Source: a virus. From it: a stretch of 22,716 bases of DNA. Positions 19,190 through 22,716 of this stretch are shown here, piece after piece (the first letter of the stretch is position 1; each line of letters begins with the position of its first letter). The DNA lies in the IMG/VR virus record IMGVR_UViG_3300023198_001009, positions 1 through 22,716 of that record; one strand, given 5' to 3'. Both the position numbers and the translations under genes were made by a program. The notes under the pieces were generated by a model. It did no database searches and had not been told where the DNA came from. It was given only the letters and a program-made list of their open reading frames with translations.

Positions 19190-20187
19190 TAAAATAATGA
19201 TATCTGCTTTGTTTCTTCTTTAATCCTGTTAAGCGCTGTGGTGTAATAATCCAGATCCAGTTCGCTGGCCGTAACATTCAACCCATAATTGAAGCCTTCC
19301 ACAACTTCAACCCCGGATCCCATAAATGGAATAAATAAATTTTGTCCTTTCCTGGAACATGTGTGAATTATTGCCCTGCACAATTTCGGGGGCTTTTGTG
19401 TAGGGTGTTTATGTTGTGCGGTTTCGTGTGACTCCTGGCTAAATTCCAAAACATCTTCATATTTCATAACATTGTTAAAATAGCGCCTCTGGTCTTCGTA
19501 TTCAGTCCGGAGGTCTTCGTATTCGGTCCGGAGGTATTCGTATTCGGTCCGGAGGTATTTGCCATTTAAATGATCCCTAATTTTCAAATACTGTTCTTTT
19601 GTTGGGGTGTTATCACCATTCAGCCAATTAGAAACGCAGCCGGTTAAACCGCCAGTTTTGGAAGGAAATAATTTTGCAATTTCCCGGTTGCTTACCCCAG
19701 CTTTTTTAAATTCACTTTTTATATAAATAGCGAACGGGTGGTTTGGTTTTATTTTTTCCTCAAAAAACCTCTCAGTTCCGGTTTTGTTCCAATCGCTAGG
19801 CTCATAATCATTGGAATACATCAAAAGTCTTTCATTGTGAGTGTTGAAGGTCCTGGCTAAATCCGGGCTATAATATTGGATTTGCATTGAATCTATTTTG
19901 CGCCAAATTATTGAATTTTCCAAATGAAAACATTTATCCAGAATGATTTGAGAATAAGCGATCTTTTTAGAATTACCCCACCAAAACAAAGTGCCGTTAT
20001 CCGCTAATATCCTTTTAATTTCAATAACCCATTTTTCCACATCTTTTAAATAATCTTCAAAAGATTTCCATTTAAAATCAAACTCCCCTTTGACCTCAAA
20101 ATAAGGGGGATCGACAATTATTAAATGCTGACTTTTAGGATCTAATTCCTTCATCAAATCCATACAATCACAGTTTCTTAAATCCAT
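19189..20187 (-). CDS. N4/N6 DNA methyltransferase (beta-class order)
   Basis: Transfers methyl from S-adenosylmethionine to the exocyclic amino group of adenine or cytosine in DNA. In 332 residues the catalytic DPPY (26-29) precedes the SAM-binding FMGSG (288-292), which is the beta-class order; HPTQKP (261-266) is also typical. The middle (about 140-240) is the target-recognition area. It includes a helix-turn-helix-like piece (GVSNREIAKLFPSKTGG, VSNWLNGDNTPTKEQYLKI) and a threefold LRTEYE repeat ending DQRRYF, a segment I have seen in related enzymes. Recognition sequence cannot be read. No partner restriction gene is adjacent, so it is probably an orphan, used to protect phage DNA. It begins directly after the Dam-type gene. 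Confidence 0.88.
   Translation of the reverse strand: MDLRNCDCMDLMKELDPKSQHLIIVDPPYFEVKGEFDFKWKSFEDYLKDVEKWVIEIKRILADNGTLFWWGNSKKIAYSQIILDKCFHLENSIIWRKIDSMQIQYYSPDLARTFNTHNERLLMYSNDYEPSDWNKTGTERFFEEKIKPNHPFAIYIKSEFKKAGVSNREIAKLFPSKTGGLTGCVSNWLNGDNTPTKEQYLKIRDHLNGKYLRTEYEYLRTEYEDLRTEYEDQRRYFNNVMKYEDVLEFSQESHETAQHKHPTQKPPKLCRAIIHTCSRKGQNLFIPFMGSGVEVVEGFNYGLNVTASELDLDYYTTALNRIKEETKQISLF
19491..19553. repeat. 21-bp tandem repeat (three units) in the methyltransferase gene
   Basis: Three 21-base units at 19491-19511, 19512-19532 and 19533-19553 differ by one or two bases and encode a seven-residue period (LRTEYED-like). Such repeats change protein length in steps of seven residues without breaking the frame. 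Confidence 0.93.
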
Positions 20188-20194
20188 AACGCCC

Positions 20195-20770
20195 CTAAAA
20201 ATTAACCAATCTACGATACACTACAACCATAGAGGGAAACGGGGCGCAATTCTTTTTCCCGTACTTCTGATACATAGGATTTGGAATGAGCTTCCCGGCC
20301 TTATCCCTCAATTGCTCCCCGGTTTCCGTATCAACCCGGTACGGCTGATCCCATAACCACTTCCAATAAGCGTCCGATCCAAACGTCAAGCGCCCTTTTA
20401 TCAGGCGCAATTCAACGCCCGGACGGGTCCGGTTTTTTCCCCGGTCCCAAATATGATCATGAAAAACAACCGTGTCTGTTCTGGCCGGAATCAGTTGCAC
20501 AATTACATCACAGTTTTTTGATTGCTCCGCGCAACATGGAACCCATAATTTATTTTGATCATAGGGATTGTTAACAAACACACGCCCGGACCATTCCAAT
20601 TTAAGGCCGTCCATTCCACGATCAAAATAAAAGCCGTCCGGACATTTGCAATCAAAAGTAGTGCAGCAAGGATCCAGGGTGAAATCAAACTCATCGTTTA
20701 ATTTTTCGAAAAAATCCTGCGGGGTTGCCCATGCCTGGTTTATACTTGTGAATAGTTGATTTTGTTTCAT
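20195..20770 (-). CDS. Phage Dam-type N6-adenine DNA methyltransferase
   Basis: Matches the phage DNA N-6-adenine methyltransferase family: AWATPQDFFEKLNDEFDFTL (13-32), DPC, the catalytic motif region VFVNNPYDQN (64-73), LIPARTDTVVFHDHIWD (93-109), ELRLIKGRLTFG (120-131), and APFPSMVVVY (176-185). The catalytic motif reads NNPY where the family usually has NPPY, one proline changed to Asn. About 40 residues are inserted between GRLTFG and APFPS (a W-rich and then basic segment). The likely target is GATC, but that is a family-level guess. It overlaps the DUF1937-like gene by ATGA and is followed by the other methyltransferase. Confidence 0.85.
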   Translation of the reverse strand: MKQNQLFTSINQAWATPQDFFEKLNDEFDFTLDPCCTTFDCKCPDGFYFDRGMDGLKLEWSGRVFVNNPYDQNKLWVPCCAEQSKNCDVIVQLIPARTDTVVFHDHIWDRGKNRTRPGVELRLIKGRLTFGSDAYWKWLWDQPYRVDTETGEQLRDKAGKLIPNPMYQKYGKKNCAPFPSMVVVYRRLVNF

Positions 20771-21114
20771 GGTGCAATACCCCCAATAGTTTTTAAAATG
20801 GGGCTCATGTATGCAACTGGGATATTGTTTTTTTTGGAAAATTCAATTTCTTTTAGAACGCCTTTTGATTTTCTCCAACCTGGCAGGCATAAAACAATTA
20901 TGTGATCACAAACCGCCAAAAAAGCTAAATCCATTTTTTCCCAAAACTTCCAATTTGTTGGTAATTCATGATTGATTGCTATGGTGTGGCCTTGACTAAT
21001 CGGACTGAACACCGCAAAACCGTCATTCATTAATTTGGCGGCGGCTTTGTTCACTTCTTTAAAGCTTTCTTTTTCCATTCCGGTATATGGAACGGCTAAA
21101 TATATTTTTTTCAT
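20767..21114 (-). CDS. DUF1937-like / nucleoside deoxyribosyltransferase-fold protein
   Basis: The 115 residues show the pattern of DUF1937/DUF4406 proteins, which have the fold of nucleoside 2-deoxyribosyltransferases: IYLAVPYTG (4-12), then NKAAAKLMNDGFAVFSPISQ, GHTIAIN, WKFWEKMDLAFLAVCDHIIV, LPGWRKSKGVLKEIEFSKKN and IPVAYMSP. The GWRxSxGVxxEI motif near the end carries the conserved Glu that is catalytic in the true transferases. It may act on nucleotides or on modified nucleotides; function in phages is not established. It overlaps the Dam-type gene (ATGA) and begins one base after the tiny Cys-rich gene. Confidence 0.72.
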   Translation of the reverse strand: MKKIYLAVPYTGMEKESFKEVNKAAAKLMNDGFAVFSPISQGHTIAINHELPTNWKFWEKMDLAFLAVCDHIIVLCLPGWRKSKGVLKEIEFSKKNNIPVAYMSPILKTIGGIAP

Positions 21115-21264
21115 TCAACCCCTTTCAAAATGTTTAAACGGATTACAGCAATACGCCTGATCCGCCGAAACGTTTTTAAATGTTTTGCATTCTTCATAAT
21201 GTTTGCATTTATCACATCGGCTATTATGTTGAGGCGGATGTTTTTGTGCCCAATAGCATTTCAT
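21115..21264 (-). CDS. Tiny Cys-rich protein (49 aa), likely zinc-binding
   Basis: Found by reading the gap. ATG 21264 and stop TGA at 21115-21117 lie directly against the next ATG (TGAATG). The 49 residues have six Cys: C3, C17, C20, C26, C39, C40 (RCDKCKHYEECKTF, then AYCCNPF). This is a treble-clef or ribbon-like spacing that suggests one or two bound zinc ions. There is no strong ribosome binding site; coupling to the upstream gene (2-base gap) probably drives translation. Function unknown. Confidence 0.6.
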   Translation of the reverse strand: MKCYWAQKHPPQHNSRCDKCKHYEECKTFKNVSADQAYCCNPFKHFERG

Positions 21265-21266
21265 TA

Positions 21267-21419
21267 CTAGGTGAACTTTTTAGATACAGTTTTAGTTTTC
21301 AATTCACTTTGAACTATGCGCCGTAAATAATCGGCCTCTGACAATTTCGCCTTCCCGGCAAGCTTTTTAAATGCCTTGTGATCATCCTGATCCAATCCGG
21401 TTTGAATAGGTTTTTTCAT
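21267..21419 (-). CDS. Ribbon-helix-helix-like small DNA-binding protein (50 aa)
   Basis: Found by reading the gap. CAAGGAG stands before ATG 21419, which overlaps the upstream stop by ATGA. The sequence TGLDQDDHKAFKKLAGKAKL, SEADYLRRIVQSEL fits a CopG/Arc-type unit: a short N-terminal strand, helix one with LA, a Ser-x-(A/S) turn, and helix two with YLRxIV. Such proteins bind DNA as dimers and repress nearby promoters, or act as antitoxins; no toxin is adjacent. Assignment is by motif only. Confidence 0.6.
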   Translation of the reverse strand: MKKPIQTGLDQDDHKAFKKLAGKAKLSEADYLRRIVQSELKTKTVSKKFT

Positions 21420-21631
21420 GTATTCTCCTTGTTGATTCTGTTAGCTTCTTGAGACTCTTTTATAATTCTATCGGCTAATATGCTGAGGTTTGGATCCGTT
21501 TCGCGGGCGGCTTTGTCCTGGCTGGCACCCTTGACTAATGTATGGAAAGTTGGACACAGCGCCGGGGTATCTTCCAGCCGGCACGTTCTCCAGCTTTGGC
21601 AACTGGCATTGTTCCAGAACTTACATTTCAT
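21416..21631 (-). CDS. Small Cys-containing protein (71 aa), unknown
   Basis: Not recognised. The first 27 residues hold four Cys (C3, C11, C17, C26: KCKFWNNASCQSWRTC, ALCPTFH) in a spacing typical of a single zinc site. The rest is a charged helix (SILADRIIKESQEANRIN). It overlaps genes on both sides by ATGA. A protein or nucleic-acid binding mini zinc ribbon is plausible. Confidence 0.6.
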   Translation of the reverse strand: MKCKFWNNASCQSWRTCRLEDTPALCPTFHTLVKGASQDKAARETDPNLSILADRIIKESQEANRINKENT

Positions 21632-21846
21632 GATCTATCCCAATAGACTGATAACATTGATTTTTTGTTTGTGAAAATTACCGGATATCCCAAAACTTCA
21701 GGCTTTTCGTTTCCTCTTGGGCAATTATGATAAAAAACTTTTTGAAGTTCAATTTTTTCATCTAATCCAATAATAAACCCTTTAGGCTTCATTCCGGATA
21801 ATTCAAAATCATATAAAAGCCGATATATTTTATCTATTATATTCAT
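21628..21846 (-). CDS. Unknown phage protein (72 aa)
   Basis: Not recognised by name. The 72 residues begin NIIDKIYRLLYDFELSGMKP and continue GFIIGLDEKIELQKVFY, then GYPVIFTNKKSMLSVYW. This short alpha/beta pattern occurs in small phage proteins. I use ATG 21846, not a longer frame starting at 21882, because it overlaps the upstream stop as ATGA and has GGGAG six bases before it. Confidence 0.62.
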   Translation of the reverse strand: MNIIDKIYRLLYDFELSGMKPKGFIIGLDEKIELQKVFYHNCPRGNEKPEVLGYPVIFTNKKSMLSVYWDRS

Positions 21847-21998
21847 AATTTCTCCGGGATGCAATGCGGACATTTTTTCCAAATAGTCCGTTTTTGTTTT
21901 TCAGTTAATTCCAAAATGAATTGTGTGTGGCAACCTTCGGGCTTATCGATCTGATTTATGATAGATAGCACCTGATCGGGCGTTAGTTTAATTCTCAT
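21843..21998 (-). CDS. Tiny protein with CxxC near the C terminus (51 aa)
   Basis: Found by reading the gap. ATG 21998 has GGGAGATC upstream and the TGA overlaps the next ATG. The 51 residues are MRIKLTPDQVLSIINQIDKP, then a short strand, then TEKQKRTIWKKCPHCIPEKL with a CPHC pair. Coding is supported by the exact four-base overlap. Function unknown; a small metal- or redox-active end is possible. Confidence 0.58.
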   Translation of the reverse strand: MRIKLTPDQVLSIINQIDKPEGCHTQFILELTEKQKRTIWKKCPHCIPEKL

Positions 21999-22022
21999 GA
22001 TGTCAGGATCTCCCGTGCTGCT

Positions 22023-22397
22023 TTAACCACTGATAGCTCTTTTTATAAACTGACAGTTCATGCATAATATTTGATAATCCTCTGGTAAATATTGGTTGGT
22101 TGCACGGAGATATACACCACGTTCACCAAGTTGCTTTCTTTCTTCAGAACCATTATTTTTAATGTGGTCAAGAGTTAATGCCCTGGCATCTTCAAACCCA
22201 CAATCAACGCATTTTCGGCCATAGATTTCATAAATTTTTTCTCTCAATCTGGCTTTTGCGTCCCTAGATTGCTTCCGATATTTTTCTGGATTCTCTGCAC
22301 GATATTTCCGCATTAACTCAGTTTTTCTTTTCCGAGTTTTCTTCTTATTCCGGTTATACCAATCACGATAATTTTTTCTGTCTTTTTCTGTTCTCAT
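22023..22397 (-). CDS. HNH-type protein with basic N terminus
   Basis: The first 60 residues are a strongly basic helix (RKNYRDWYNRNKKKTRKRKT, KYRKQSRDAKARLREKI) of the type used for DNA binding by free-standing phage homing nucleases. Residues 61-120 form an HNH-like zinc domain: CVDCG with C63/C66, RALTLDHIKNNG with D77/H78, and YQILCMNCQFIKR with C112/C115. The final catalytic-side residue is Gln116 where related proteins often have Asn or His, so activity is uncertain. It begins 15 bases after the methyltransferase-like stop, without a clear ribosome binding site, and stands alone between coupled genes, as expected for an inserted element. Confidence 0.72.
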   Translation of the reverse strand: MRTEKDRKNYRDWYNRNKKKTRKRKTELMRKYRAENPEKYRKQSRDAKARLREKIYEIYGRKCVDCGFEDARALTLDHIKNNGSEERKQLGERGVYLRATNQYLPEDYQILCMNCQFIKRAISG

Positions 22398-22411
22398 TGG
22401 AAACGATATAA

Positions 22412-22716
22412 TTAAAAACTTTCCAACATTCTACTATTAATTTCATACCATTCTTGAAAGGATTTTCCAGGCGACTGCTGCGCACAAAGGGACTTGTCCA
22501 TTCCCAATGGCTTTAAGTCTGTCCAGGACACTGGCCACATCATCATCCATTCCACAAATACCGGATTTAACCGTTTTGATATAAGGAACGGAGTTATCTG
22601 TTTTTCCCATTTCAAGGAAGAACCTATCTTTGCACCGCTTTTTCTTGTCTTTCCCCTTTTCACAAGTTCCGCAGTCTTTTCGCAATATTCCCCAATCAGA
22701 CCACTGAGACCAAGTG
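22412..22716 (-). CDS. 3' part of a phage cytosine DNA methyltransferase-like gene (runs off the window)
   Basis: The frame is open to the right edge and ends at 22412. Its visible 101 residues include KSGAKIGSSLKWEK and RLNPVFVEWMMMWPVSWTDLKP. The latter corresponds to the C-terminal (motif IX-like) region RLNPxFVEWLMGxPxGWTDL, widespread in phage C5-methyltransferases. The catalytic PC motif and SAM site would lie outside the window, so the enzyme class is inferred from the tail alone. Just downstream on this strand the HNH gene begins. A second frame over the same bases also carries a methyltransferase-type motif (see 22443-22716), so a frameshift is possible. Confidence 0.6.
   Translation of the reverse strand, partial: LGLSGLIGEYCEKTAELVKRGKTRKSGAKIGSSLKWEKQITPFLISKRLNPVFVEWMMMWPVSWTDLKPLGMDKSLCAQQSPGKSFQEWYEINSRMLESF
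22443..22716 (-). other. Alternative frame over the same bases with a C5-methyltransferase motif X-like end
   Basis: This frame is also open to the edge. It contains GMDDDVASVLDRLKAIGNGQ followed by VPLCAAVAWKIL, which closely matches the motif X ending (DRLKAIGNGQVP, then AA.AW) of cytosine methyltransferases. It overlaps the motif IX-like segment of the other frame base for base, so either one frame is the true gene and the other an overprint, or a frameshift joins them. Upstream it carries several Cys (CGTCEKGKDKKKRC). It ends 31 bases before the end of the other frame. Listed so that both readings are on record. Confidence 0.4.

Noticed and set aside
21267-21631. Toxin-antitoxin pair with the ribbon-helix-helix-like protein as antitoxin.
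   Set aside because: Neighbouring proteins are small, Cys-rich and show no known toxin fold, so a pair cannot be supported.
1-22716. CRISPR array, insertion sequence or transposase.
   Set aside because: No regularly spaced identical repeats of 24-40 bases and no transposase-like protein; the repeats seen are in-frame tandem duplications inside genes.

Overview
The window is part of a tailed bacteriophage (or prophage) genome. It is moderately AT-rich and packed with genes joined by ATGA or TAATG stop/start overlaps and AAGGAG-type ribosome binding sites. No ribosomal, metabolic or other clearly chromosomal host gene is present. No integrase, transposase, repressor, capsid or terminase lies inside the window, so lifestyle and host cannot be read from it. 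A Gram-negative host is plausible but is inferred only from the Mu-type baseplate.

Positions 1-9666 (+ strand) are a late operon. It encodes a contractile-tail baseplate of the phage Mu type: spike gp45, gp46, the baseplate J-like protein gp47, and gp48. These are followed by a beta-helix tailspike, a one-membrane-span holin-like protein and an M15-like peptidoglycan peptidase. Two features depart from the standard order. Four extra structural genes sit between gp45 and gp46, and gp46 is present twice (2785-3369 and 4957-5775) on either side of a 529-residue structural protein. The second gp46 has a long N-terminal extension containing a fresh 75-bp tandem duplication.

Positions 9656-22716 (- strand) are a long early/replication transcription unit. 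It runs towards the late operon and overlaps it tail to tail by 11 bases. In transcription order it carries the 3' end of a cytosine methyltransferase-like gene at the right edge, an HNH protein, several small cysteine-rich or ribbon-helix-helix-like proteins and a DUF1937-like protein. Next come a phage Dam-type adenine methyltransferase, a second N4/N6 DNA methyltransferase and a conserved-looking unknown. A terminator, a possible promoter and a string of very small genes follow. Then comes a 505-base non-coding segment full of inverted repeats, followed by HNH, an O-like replication protein, a DnaB-type helicase, small unknowns, RtcB RNA ligase, an N-truncated ASCH-like protein, a two-span membrane protein and a RusA-like resolvase. 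Replication therefore looks theta/lambda-like (initiator, helicase, resolvase) although the baseplate is Mu-like.

Six genes too short for a standard ORF cutoff were found by reading the gaps between - strand genes (12358-12504, 17208-17384, 17398-17547, 21115-21264, 21267-21419, 21843-21998). Each fits its neighbours by ATGA overlap or close spacing. The most interesting unexplained signals are the structured non-coding segment 16512-17016, the two-frame methyltransferase signature at the right edge, the gp46 duplication, RtcB beside a truncated ASCH protein, and a clear excess of GGATCC sites.
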